From Hymenobacter sp. BRD67 (GTDB lineage: Bacteria; Bacteroidota; Bacteroidia; Cytophagales; Hymenobacteraceae), in assembly GCF_013256425.1 (NCBI RefSeq), contig NZ_CP053904.1:62001-126000 (forward strand): a stretch of DNA of 64,000 nt, written 5' to 3'. The notes under the pieces were generated by a model. It ran no database searches, was not told where the DNA came from, and saw only the letters and a list, made by a program, of their open reading frames with translations. A program made the position numbers and the translations under genes. Below are positions 8,731-17,567 of this stretch, piece after piece. How positions within the stretch are numbered: the first letter of the stretch is position 1; each line of letters begins with the position of its first letter.

Positions 8731-11185
8731 TTATTTGCTGGTAGTCAGCTGGATGACGCCGTTTTTTAGGCCGGCCGCAGTGGCTTGCAGCTGCACTGCG
8801 CCGGCCTTTTCGCTGGCCTGCACAATTGCCACCAGCTGCCCTCCAAAGGCGTGCATCTGCGGCTCCTGGAAGGGCTCCAGGCAAGTGGCATCGCCATTGC
8901 CCACGGCGCGGAAGCGGCCCGCGCCACTCACCACGAAGTGCAGTTGATTGGTGGCATCGGGGCAAAGGTTGCCCTGGGCGTCTTCCACGCGGGCCGTCAC
9001 ATAAGCCAGGTCTTCGCCATCAGCGCTGAGCTTAGTGCGGTCAGCCACGAGGCGAATGTGGTCGGGGGCACCGGCCGTATGAATTTCCTCGGTGCCGGCG
9101 GGCTTGCCCTGGGCGTCGTAGGCCACTACTTTAATAGTGCCGGGCGCATATTTCACGTCGTTCCATTCGAGGCGGTAGCGCGCCTGGGGCGTGGCAGCCG
9201 TGGCGGCCGGGCTCTTGGTCAGGCGGCCCTGGCTTTTGCCATTCACAAACAGCTCGGCCGACGGATAATTGGTGTAGCAGAACAAGGGGTGGTCTGGCCT
9301 TCGCGGCCGGGCCAGGTCCAGTGCGGCAGCAGGTGCACGGTGGGCTTGGCGGTGTTCCAGCGCGAGCGGTAGAGATAGTAGCGGTCTTTGGGCTGGCCGG
9401 CCAGGTCAAACATGCCAAACAGCGAGCTGTGCGAGGGCCAGCTCTCATCATAAGGCGTGGGCTCGCCGAGGTAGTCGAAGCCGGTCCACACAAACTCGCC
9501 GGTCACGTAGGGCAGGTCGTCCTGGGCCACAAACTCCTCGTCGGGCGTCTGCGACCAGTTGCAGGCTTCCAGGTCGTACGACGAGGATTGATTATCGGGG
9601 TATTTCTTATCCTTGCCTGGCACTACCGGAAACTTATACACCCCGCGCGAGCTGACTGTAGAGGCCGTTTCGGAGCCCAGCAAAAAGCCCTGCGGCAGCT
9701 TGCCAATGGCTTCGGCGTAGCGGTGCGGCTTGTAATTGAAGCTCGGAATATCGAGCACTTTGGCAAAGCCATACTTAAAATCGTCGTCGAAGCGGTCCAT
9801 GCCGGCCGTTACGGGGCGGGTGGGGTCTTCGCGGTGCACAATATCCTGCAGGCGCTTGGCAATGGCCGGGCCTTCGGGTGTGCTCTGGTCGGGCACCTCG
9901 TTGCCAATGCTCCACATAATCACGCTCGGGTGGTTGCGGTCGCGGTGCACCATGTTCACCAGGTCTTTTTCCGACCACTGGTCGAAATACTGACTGTAGC
10001 CGTTCTTCACCTTGGGCGCTTTCCACTCGTCAAACGACTCCACCATCAGCATAAAGCCCATCTCATCGCATAAGCTCACCAGCTCGGGGGCGGGCATGTT
10101 GTGCGAAGTCCGAATAGCATCGCAGCCCATTTCCTTGAGTAGTGCGAGCTGGTGACGCAGCGCCGCCTTGTTCACGGCCGAGCCCAGCGGCCCGAGGTCG
10201 TGGTGGTTGCACACGCCCCGAAACTTGCGCGGCTGCCCATTGAGCGAGAAGCCTTTCCCGGCTTCAAACTTGAAGGAGCGAATGCCGAAGCGGGTCTGGT
10301 ACGTGTCCTGCAGCGTCTGGCCCGCATAGAGCTTCGACTCGGCCGTGTAGAGCACCGGCGTTTCGGGCGACCACAGCCGGGGCGCTTTCACCGCGAAGCT
10401 TTGGCTAAACTCACTGCCGCTGGCCGGCAGCGGGGTCGTGGTGCTGGCCACCACCTTGCCGGCCGCGTCGCGGATGTCGGTTTGCAGCCGTAGCGCCCTG
10501 GTGCCGGCCGTAGCCTGCACCTTGGTTTGCAGCTTGACCGTGGCCGACGCGGGCGTAACAGTGGGCGTTGTCAGGTAAGTACCCCACACCGGAATGTGTG
10601 GCCCTTTGTGGTGATAAGGTGCACGTTGCGGTAAAGGCCCGCCCCCGGATACCAGCGCGAGGCTTCCGAAAAATTCTCCAGGCGCACGGCCAGCGTGTTG
10701 GAGCCGCTGGCGCGCAGGTAGGGTGTAATATCAACCGAAAAGGAGTTGTAGCCGTAGGGCCAGAATATAGCTTCTTTGCCATTTATATACACGTGCGCGT
10801 TGCTCATGGCGCCATCAAAGAGCAGCACGGCCTGGCCGCCCGGCCCCAAGGCCGGCACGGCCAGTTGGCGCCGGTACCAGCCCATCCCGATAAACGGCAG
10901 GCCACCGGTGCGGCCAGCTTTCAGGGTAGCCTGCTGCTCGTTATTCTGCTCAATCTTAACGGCCTGCAAGTCGTTTTTGCCATCAAACGGCCCGCTGATG
11001 GCCCAGTCGTGGGGGATGCGCACGGTTTGCCACTGCGCGTCGTTCAGCTCGGGCTTGGCCCCGTCGGGCTGGTCGCCTTTGGTGAATTTCCAGTTCGTAT
11101 TGAGAAGTGTTTCCTGGCGCGATTGCGCGGCGGCCGGCAGGCTGGCGGCCAGCAGGAGCGCGGCGACATATTTAACAGGCGACAT
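8731..11185 (-). CDS. GH2 family glycoside hydrolase (beta-galactosidase-like), two frame breaks
   Basis: Secreted exo-glycosidase, about 818 residues once the frames are joined. Piece 1 (11185-10571) has a signal peptide ending AAAQ and the GH2 sugar-binding jelly roll. Piece 2 (10589-9243) carries the Ig-like domain, the TIM barrel with acid/base Glu in SIGNEVPD and nucleophile Glu in LLGSETAST. Piece 3 (9285-8731) holds a DUF4982-like domain (YPSAELFVNGKSQ) and a terminal beta domain. Restoring one C near 10602-10604 and one G near 9286-9289 (plus-strand runs) gives a continuous protein, so I read it as an intact gene with sequencing errors. Substrate likely a beta-galactoside or beta-glucuronide. 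Confidence 0.88.
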
Positions 11186-11358
11186 AGTAAAGGGCGAAAG
11201 CGTGAAAAGGCGCTGTTACTTAATGGTAGGCAAGTTACGGCTACCGTGCCACCGGCTTCTTTCATAAGGCCAGCTCCCTGCTTGGGCGAATAACTAAGCT
11301 GCACTGGGCAGCAGGGCGCTAGCTTTACCTGATGCCCGGCTTTTTGCACCAAAAAATT

Positions 11359-13213
11359 ATGCGCTTGCTGGCCCTGTTCCTGGCCGGGCTGGCGGCGTGC
11401 TCCTCGCCTGCTTTGCCTACCAGCCCGGCCGAAAGCTACCTGAACTGCCGCGAAGTATATGAGCCGGTGCGCGGCCGGCTCTACGACCGCCACGGTACGC
11501 TGCTGGTAACCAACGAGGTGCAGTACACGCTGAGCCTGCCGCACGGGCCGCCCCTTGATTCGGTAGCTTTCAATACCTTAATGGGCTGGCCGGCCGGGGC
11601 CTTGCAGGCCAGGGTGGCCGCTGCCCGCCCCCCGCCGGCCCCTTGCCGCCGGCCCCGGTACCCGACTCGACCGGGGTTGTGCCGCCGCCTGCTCCTGCCC
11701 CGCCCCGGCCCCAGCGCTGGCCGGTCGAGCTGACCCTCACCCGCCCCGAAGCCGACAGCCTGCGGCGGCACCGCCGCGAGTATCCGGGGCTGGTAGTGCG
11801 CCACCGCCCCGAGCGCCGCTACCTCACGCAAGTAGCGGCGCCAGTGCTGGGCTATCAACCGGCCGCCGCCCAGCAGTTTTTATACCTGGCCAAAAAGCTG
11901 GAGCGCGGTCGCTACTACCGTCTGCGCAACAGTGGCATTGAGGGCTATTATAATAGCCTGCTGGCCGGCCACCGCGGGGCATACCATCCGCTTACCGACG
12001 GCCACGGCCGCGTACACGGCCGCTGGGCCGCCGATACTATTTATCGCCCCGGCCAAAGCCTGCACCTCAGCCTCGATGCCGGGCTGCAAGCCTATGCCGA
12101 GCGCCTGCTGGGCGAGCGCCGCGGCTACCTCGTGGCTCTCGACCCCCGCACCGGCGAAATTCTGTGCTGCGTGTCGGCCCCCACCTATGACCCCGCCGCG
12201 CTCACCGCGCCTGGCCGCAACTCCGAGCGCGTGGCCCTGCTGCGCAACGCCGACCAGCCCCTGCTCAACCGTCCCGTCGGGGCCGCCAACCCGCCCGGCT
12301 CAGTTTTTAAGCTCGTCAATGCGGCCGTGGCGCTTCAGTTGGGGCCGTTGAAACTGACACCTCGTTTCCCTGCGACCAGTCGCTCATCAACTGCGTGCAT
12401 CCGCACCCGCGCGCCCGCAACCTCACGATGGCCCTCAAATACAGCTGCAACCCGTACTTCTACCAGGTGCTGCGGGCGGTAGTTGAGCCGCGGCCCGACT
12501 CGGCCGCCACGCCTGCCGATACTGTAGCCCAGCGCCATGCGCACCTGGCCACCTGGCGGCGGCAGGTTAGGTCGTTTGGCCTCGACACGCTGCTGGGTGT
12601 CGATATCGCCCATGAGCAGCCCGGCTTCCTGCCCACGCCGGCTTATTACGATAAGGCCCGCCGCACCCGCAACTGGACGTTCAAGTCCATCTACTCGCTC
12701 AGTATCGGGCAGGGCGAAATCAACCTGACTGGTCTGCAAACGGCCAACGTATTGGCTATCATTGCGAATCGCGGCTGGTATATCACGCCTCACTTCGTGC
12801 GGGCCATTGGCAATACGGGTCAGCCCCTGCCGCGCTTCACCGAGCGCCACCGCACGCTGGTCGATAGCGCCAGCTTTGCGGCCCTCGTGCCGGGCATGGT
12901 AGCCGCCATGCAGCGCGGCGGCACCGCCGAGCTGGCCAGCCTGGCCGACGTGGGCATCGTGGTGGCCGGCAAAACCGGCACCGTGCAAAACGACGAGGGC
13001 GACGACCACGCCACCTTCGCCGGGTTTGCCCCGGCCAATCAGCCTCGTATTGTGGTGGCAGTATATATTGAGAATGCTGGTTTTGGCGGCTTGTCGGCGG
13101 CTCCCTGCGCGGCCCTCATCATGGAAAAATACCTGAAGGGCAAAATCGCGCCCCGGCGCAAAAAGTGGGAATATTGGCTGCGCTGCGGCGATTTGGCCAG
13201 CCAGGGGCATTAG
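11359..13213 (+). CDS. PBP2/MrdA-like class B penicillin-binding protein with a lipobox, two frame breaks
   Basis: D,D-transpeptidase for peptidoglycan cross-linking, about 618 residues when joined. The N-terminus MRLLALFLAGLAACSS looks like a lipoprotein signal (LAAC), not the usual single membrane anchor. The dimerisation-domain start VRGLYDRHG-like motif (VRGRLYDRHGTLLVTNE) follows. Active-site motifs are in order: SVFK (in NPPGSVFKLV), SCN (in KYSCNPYFYQ) and KTG (in VAGKTGTVQN). Frame breaks fall in C runs at 11628-11642 and in GGGG at 12341-12344; adding one base at each restores one frame. ATG 11332 is an alternative start nine codons upstream. It is not next to mreC/mreD or rodA here, so it may be an accessory paralogue. 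Confidence 0.85.
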
Positions 13214-13341
13214 CATCGGGAGTTGAGGGAAGAAGTGTGGTGCCGACAGCACGACCTTTGCAGCGCAAATCTTTCCTTTTGCCAGCGGCCCGGCTTTAGA
13301 TGCTGCAAGCGCATCCCGCGCCAAGTATTACGTACTAACAA

Positions 13342-14139
13342 ATGACCTTTTACAAATACCAGGGCACCGGCAACGACTTTGTTATCATCGACGACCGGGC
13401 CGAGCAGTTCAACACCACCGACCACGCCCGCGTGGCGTTTCTCTGCAACCGTCGTTTCGGTATCGGGGCCGATGGCCTGATGCTGCTGCGCAACCGCCCC
13501 GGCTACGACTTCGAGATGGTGTACTTTAATGCCGACGGCCACCCCAGCACCATGTGCGGCAACGGTGGCCGCTGCCTGGTGGCCTTCGCCAACTATTTGG
13601 GCGTCATTAAAAACGATGCCCATTTTCTGGCCGTGGATGGTCCCCACGAGGCGCGCGTGGAAGCCGATGGCACCGTGCGCCTGAAGATGATTGACGTGGC
13701 GCCCGCGCAGCCGGCCGGGGTAGGGGAGCACGACGTGTTTCTGCACACGGGCTCGCCGCACCATATTCATTTTCTCGACCCCGAAGAAGGACATACGCTG
13801 ACCGATTTCGACGTGTATGGCCACGGCCACGATATCCGCTACGACCAGGCCTACGACCCAGGTGGTATCAACGTCAATTTTGTGGAAGTGCCCGCCGACC
13901 CCACCCATCCCTGGCCCGTGCGCACCTACGAGCGCGGGGTGGAGGCCGAAACCCTGAGCTGCGGCACGGGCGTTACGGCCGTGGCACTGGCCGCCTCTAT
14001 GCGCGGCGCGGTTTCGCCCGTGCAGCTGCAAGCTGCCGGCGGCCTGCTCGAAGTATCGTTCGAGAAGCACCCCGATGGCCGCTTTACCGAGGTGTGGCTG
14101 AGCGGCCCGGCCGTGCGGGTTTTTGAGGGTAGTATATAG
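13342..14139 (+). CDS. dapF: Diaminopimelate epimerase
   Basis: Converts LL- to meso-diaminopimelate for lysine and peptidoglycan synthesis in the cytoplasm. 265 residues, normal length. Both catalytic cysteine motifs are present: MCGNGGRC near residue 73 and LSCGTGVTAVAL near residue 211. The N-terminus FYKYQGTGNDFVIID is canonical. It is followed after 41 bases by a GNAT gene in the same direction. The coding end runs into a short AT-rich stretch. Confidence 0.97.
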   Translation: MTFYKYQGTGNDFVIIDDRAEQFNTTDHARVAFLCNRRFGIGADGLMLLRNRPGYDFEMVYFNADGHPSTMCGNGGRCLVAFANYLGVIKNDAHFLAVDGPHEARVEADGTVRLKMIDVAPAQPAGVGEHDVFLHTGSPHHIHFLDPEEGHTLTDFDVYGHGHDIRYDQAYDPGGINVNFVEVPADPTHPWPVRTYERGVEAETLSCGTGVTAVALAASMRGAVSPVQLQAAGGLLEVSFEKHPDGRFTEVWLSGPAVRVFEGSI

Positions 14140-14180
14140 TATTTTATATATTTAGGCAGGTTTGGCCAGCGCAACGCCTT

Positions 14181-14732
14181 ATGGATAAGCAGTCAGCACC
14201 CGGCATGCTGCCTCAGGTTACGCTCCGCGCGCTGGAGCCCGACGACCTGGATTTTTTATTCCAGCTCGAAAACGACCCGGAGCTTTGGGCCGTGTCGGAT
14301 GTGCTGCCGGCTCCGGTTTCGCGCCATGCCCTACGCGAATACCTGCGCCACGCCACCGCCAGCCTGGCCGAAGCCGGCCAAATGCGGCTGATTATCAATG
14401 CTGAAGCTGGCCAGGCGGTCGGTACGCTCGATTTATATGAGTACTCCGCACTGCACCAGCGGGCCGGCGTGGGTATCACCGTCCTGAAAAGCGTCCGGCG
14501 GCGCGGCTATGCGCAGGCTGCGCTGCTGCAGTTATTACCCTATGCTCGCCAGGCCTTGCAGCTGCATCAGGTATACTGCACCGTGGCGGAAAGTAACCAG
14601 CCGAGCATCAGGCTGTTTGAGAAAGCAGGCTTTCGGCAGCTAGGGGTGCGGCGCGACTGGCTGCGTAAAAATACCCCTGGTGGCTGGGAAAATGCCGTCG
14701 AATTGCAGCTTATACTGAGTGCGCAGGGGTAA
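14181..14732 (+). CDS. GNAT family N-acetyltransferase (RimJ/RimL-like)
   Basis: 183-residue acetyl-CoA-dependent acetyltransferase. The pattern VTLRALEPDDLDFLFQLEND at the N-terminus, VGTLDLYEYSALHQRAGVGI in the middle, and RRRGYAQAALLQLLPYAR as the acetyl-CoA loop match the RimJ/RimL subgroup; NQPSIRLFEKAGFRQLG ends the fold. Substrate unknown (protein N-terminus, amino sugar or antibiotic are all possible). Probably cotranscribed with dapF. Confidence 0.88.
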   Translation: MDKQSAPGMLPQVTLRALEPDDLDFLFQLENDPELWAVSDVLPAPVSRHALREYLRHATASLAEAGQMRLIINAEAGQAVGTLDLYEYSALHQRAGVGITVLKSVRRRGYAQAALLQLLPYARQALQLHQVYCTVAESNQPSIRLFEKAGFRQLGVRRDWLRKNTPGGWENAVELQLILSAQG

Positions 14733-14868
14733 GATGGCGGAAAAACTACCATTTTAAGCTCCACCATATCCTTTTAGTACAGCTTCCCGTAAAACAGGCA
14801 AGGCGCTACCCACCGGACGATTTTCCCCGGTTGCGGAGGCTCTTAGAAGCTCTTTCCTGTCTTATTTC

Positions 14869-16086
14869 ATGCCGCTTTCTACTCCGGCGGAGGCACCTGT
14901 GCGTGCCGCCGCCACCGCTCCGGCTGCGGGCCAAGCCGACGCTATCCCCTTTACGTATCTGCTACCCGACCTGGTTTGCTTCGCGCACCTGCATTGGGAT
15001 TTTGTGTGGCAGCGCCCTCAGCACCTGCTCTCGCGCTTTGCCCAGCACGGCCGGGTTTTTTACGTGGAAGATGCCTTCTTTCATGCCGACGACCTCATCG
15101 AGCCGCACATGGAAGTGAAGGCGCGCCAGAACGGCGTGAAAGTATTGGTTGTACATCTACCCAATCACCTGCGCGGCGACGAAGCTGCCAGTGACCAGGC
15201 ACAGGTTGGAGTGCTGAAGAAATTTTTCGCCGATAACCGCATCGATACCTACGCTTTCTGGATTTATACGCCCATGGCCATGAGCCGGGCGCGGGAGTTT
15301 CACCCGGTGCTCACCGTGTACGACTGCATGGATGAGCTGGCCCAGTTTAAGTTTGCCCCGCCCGCGCTGCGCCAGCGCGAGCAGGAGCTGTTTCAGCAGG
15401 CCGACCTCGTCTTTACCGGCGGCCAGCGCCTGTACGAAGCCAAGCGCGAGCAGCACCCCGACGCCCACGCCTTTCCGAGCAGCATCGACAAAGAGCACTT
15501 TGGCCAGGCCCGCAACGCTGAGTTGGCTGAGCCGGCCGACCAGGCTGGTATCGCGCACCCGCGCATTGGCTTCTTTGGCGTGGTCGATGAGCGCCTCGAT
15601 ATAGAGCTACTGGGCCAGCTCGCCACGAACCATCCCCAGTGGCAGTTCGTTATCATCGGACCAGTAGTGAAGATTGACCCCGCTACGCTGCCGCATAATG
15701 AGAATATTCACTATCTGGGGGGCAAAAACTATCAGGAGCTGCCCGCTTATCTGCGCGGTTGGGATGTAGCCACGCTGCTCTTTGCCCGCAACGAAAGCAC
15801 GGAGTTTATCTCGCCCACCAAAACGCCCGAATACCTGGCGGCCGGCCGGCCGGTGGTAAGTACCAGCATCCGCGACGTGGTGCGGCCCTACGGCGACCTC
15901 AAGCTGGTGCAGATTGCCGACGACCCGAAGGACTTCGGGAAAGCCATCGCCTACGCGCTGGAGCAGGGTAAAGATGCCGATTGGCGTACCCGCACCGACG
16001 ACTACCTGGCTACTATTTCCTGGGACCTCACCTGGCAAAATATGGTGAACCTGATGCAAGAGCGCCTGCTTGCTAAAAAATCCTGA
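14869..16086 (+). CDS. Glycosyltransferase, GT4/GT1-like GT-B fold
   Basis: 405 residues. After a Pro/Ala-rich N-terminus of about 25 residues, the conserved core begins with FAHLHWDFVWQRPQHLLSRF, seen in TuaH-like and spore-coat-type glycosyltransferases. The C-terminal nucleotide-sugar binding region includes FGVVDERLDIELL, VIIGPVVKIDPATLP and PTKTPEYLAAGRPVVST with the acidic EX7E-like motif. The UDP-galactopyranose mutase gene follows 122 bases downstream, so a galactofuranosyl or related surface-glycan transfer is plausible. Donor and acceptor are not proven. Confidence 0.85.
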   Translation: MPLSTPAEAPVRAAATAPAAGQADAIPFTYLLPDLVCFAHLHWDFVWQRPQHLLSRFAQHGRVFYVEDAFFHADDLIEPHMEVKARQNGVKVLVVHLPNHLRGDEAASDQAQVGVLKKFFADNRIDTYAFWIYTPMAMSRAREFHPVLTVYDCMDELAQFKFAPPALRQREQELFQQADLVFTGGQRLYEAKREQHPDAHAFPSSIDKEHFGQARNAELAEPADQAGIAHPRIGFFGVVDERLDIELLGQLATNHPQWQFVIIGPVVKIDPATLPHNENIHYLGGKNYQELPAYLRGWDVATLLFARNESTEFISPTKTPEYLAAGRPVVSTSIRDVVRPYGDLKLVQIADDPKDFGKAIAYALEQGKDADWRTRTDDYLATISWDLTWQNMVNLMQERLLAKKS

Positions 16087-16208
16087 TTATCAGTCTGCTG
16101 GCACTGCTCTTTCAGCAGGCTGTTGCTGCTGCCTGGGGCCAGAAGTGGCCGCCGAAAATCAAATCAACGTAAAACAGTCATAAACCTCATCCTCATAATA
16201 ATTTTCCC

Positions 16209-17387
16209 ATGTTCGACTATCTCATCGTTGGAGCCGGCTTCGCTGGCAGCGTGCTGGCCGAGCGGCTAGCCACCCGCAGCAATAAAAAAGTGCTCATCAT
16301 TGATAAGCGTAGCCACATTGGGGGTAATGCCTATGACCATTATAACGAGGACGGTATTCTGATTCACAAATACGGTCCGCACATCTTTCATACCAACTCG
16401 AAAGATGTATTTGACTACCTGGGCAACTTCACCGACTGGCGTCCCTACGAGCACCGCGTGCTGGCCTCGGTTGACGGCCAGCTGGTGCCGATGCCGATTA
16501 ACCTTGACACTATTAACAAGCTCTATGGCCTGAAGCTAACCAGCTTCGAGGTAGAGCAGTTTTTTGAGTCGGTGGCGGAGGAAGTACCCGTTATCAAAAC
16601 ATCGGAGGATGTGGTAGTGAGTAAGGTAGGGCGCGAGCTATATAATAAATTCTTCAAGAACTACACCAATAAGCAGTGGGGCCTCGACCCTTCGCAGCTG
16701 GATAAGTCGGTGACGAGCCGTGTGCCCACCCGTACCAACCGCGACGACCGGTATTTCACGGATACCTACCAGGCCATGCCGCTGCACGGCTACACCCGCA
16801 TGTTTGAGAAGATGCTCGACCACCCGAACATCAAAATCATGCTCAATACCGACTATCACGAGGTGATTAAGTTCATCCCGTTTAAGGAGATGATTTTTAG
16901 CGGCCCGGTCGATGAGTATTTCGACTTCAAGTTTGGCAAGCTGCCCTACCGCTCGCTCGAATTCAAGCACGACACCCTCAACAAAGAGCAACACCTGGCT
17001 GCCCCGGTGGTAAACTTTCCCAACGAGCACGCCTACACCCGCATCACCGAGTTTAAGGCTCTCACCGGGCAGACGCACCCCAAAACAGCCATCGTGTACG
17101 AGTACCCGCAGGCCGAGGGCGACCCCTACTACCCGGTGCCCATGCCCGAAAACGCCGAGCTGTACGCCAAGTACAAAAAGCTCGCCGACGAAACGCCGGG
17201 CGTTCATTTTGTAGGCCGTCTGGCTACCTATAAATATTACAATATGGACCAGGTGGTGGCCCAGGCGCTCACGCTGTATAAGAAGCTAACCGATAAGGAA
17301 GAGGCCGCTAAGCCGGTGCGCCCGGCCATCGCCGGCTCCACTTCGCTGGTGGAAAAGCTCGTGAACCGCGAGCCAGCCAAGGAGTAA
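16209..17387 (+). CDS. glf: UDP-galactopyranose mutase
   Basis: Flavoenzyme that interconverts UDP-galactopyranose and UDP-galactofuranose. 392 residues. The FAD-binding N-terminus FDYLIVGAGFAGSVLAERLA is followed by KSHIGGNAYD-type sequence (RSHIGGNAYDHY) and HKYGPHIFHTN. The active-site area includes NKQWGLDPSQLDKSVTSRVP and YEYPQAEGDPYYPVP; the C-terminal FAD motif is VGRLATYKYYNMDQVV. With the glycosyltransferase upstream it suggests galactofuranose in an exopolysaccharide or LPS. Confidence 0.96.
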   Translation: MFDYLIVGAGFAGSVLAERLATRSNKKVLIIDKRSHIGGNAYDHYNEDGILIHKYGPHIFHTNSKDVFDYLGNFTDWRPYEHRVLASVDGQLVPMPINLDTINKLYGLKLTSFEVEQFFESVAEEVPVIKTSEDVVVSKVGRELYNKFFKNYTNKQWGLDPSQLDKSVTSRVPTRTNRDDRYFTDTYQAMPLHGYTRMFEKMLDHPNIKIMLNTDYHEVIKFIPFKEMIFSGPVDEYFDFKFGKLPYRSLEFKHDTLNKEQHLAAPVVNFPNEHAYTRITEFKALTGQTHPKTAIVYEYPQAEGDPYYPVPMPENAELYAKYKKLADETPGVHFVGRLATYKYYNMDQVVAQALTLYKKLTDKEEAAKPVRPAIAGSTSLVEKLVNREPAKE

Positions 17388-17389
17388 GC

Positions 17390-17422
17390 TAGCGCGGACG
17401 CGGATTATAGAGTCTGCGCTAT
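17390..17422. repeat. REP-like palindrome related to the 6.9-kb element
   Basis: TAGCGCGGAC at the left and GTCTGCGCTA at the right form imperfect arms. The same ends and GCGGACT core occur at 6917-6985. It begins two bases after the glf stop. Confidence 0.65.
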
Positions 17423-17446
17423 TACCTGCCAATATTTCCTCTTCGT

Positions 17447-17482
17447 AAAACCCTGCACTCTTTTTGAGAGGGCAGGGTTTTA
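17447..17482 (+). terminator. Rho-independent terminator after glf
   Basis: AAACCCTGC pairs with GCAGGGTTT across a short loop, with a T-rich tail, about 60 bases after the glf stop. Confidence 0.8.
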
Positions 17483-17520
17483 TAGTTTAGGGCTAGCCGG
17501 TCGGTTTGGCGGGTAGGCCT

Positions 17521-17528
17521 TAAATTTG
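17521..17528 (+). promoter_or_regulatory. Putative -7 element of the secA promoter
   Basis: TAAATTTG matches the Bacteroidetes TAnnTTTG -7 consensus, 39 bases before the chosen secA ATG. A well-spaced TTTG -33 box is not evident. Confidence 0.4.
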
Positions 17529-17567
17529 CCCGATACGCGCTGTCTTTTTAGTCAATTTGTTTACCCA

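Noticed and set aside
8731..11185. GH2 gene as a true pseudogene in three pieces
   Set aside because: Both breaks are single missing bases in runs, all catalytic residues are kept, and the same error type affects essential genes nearby.
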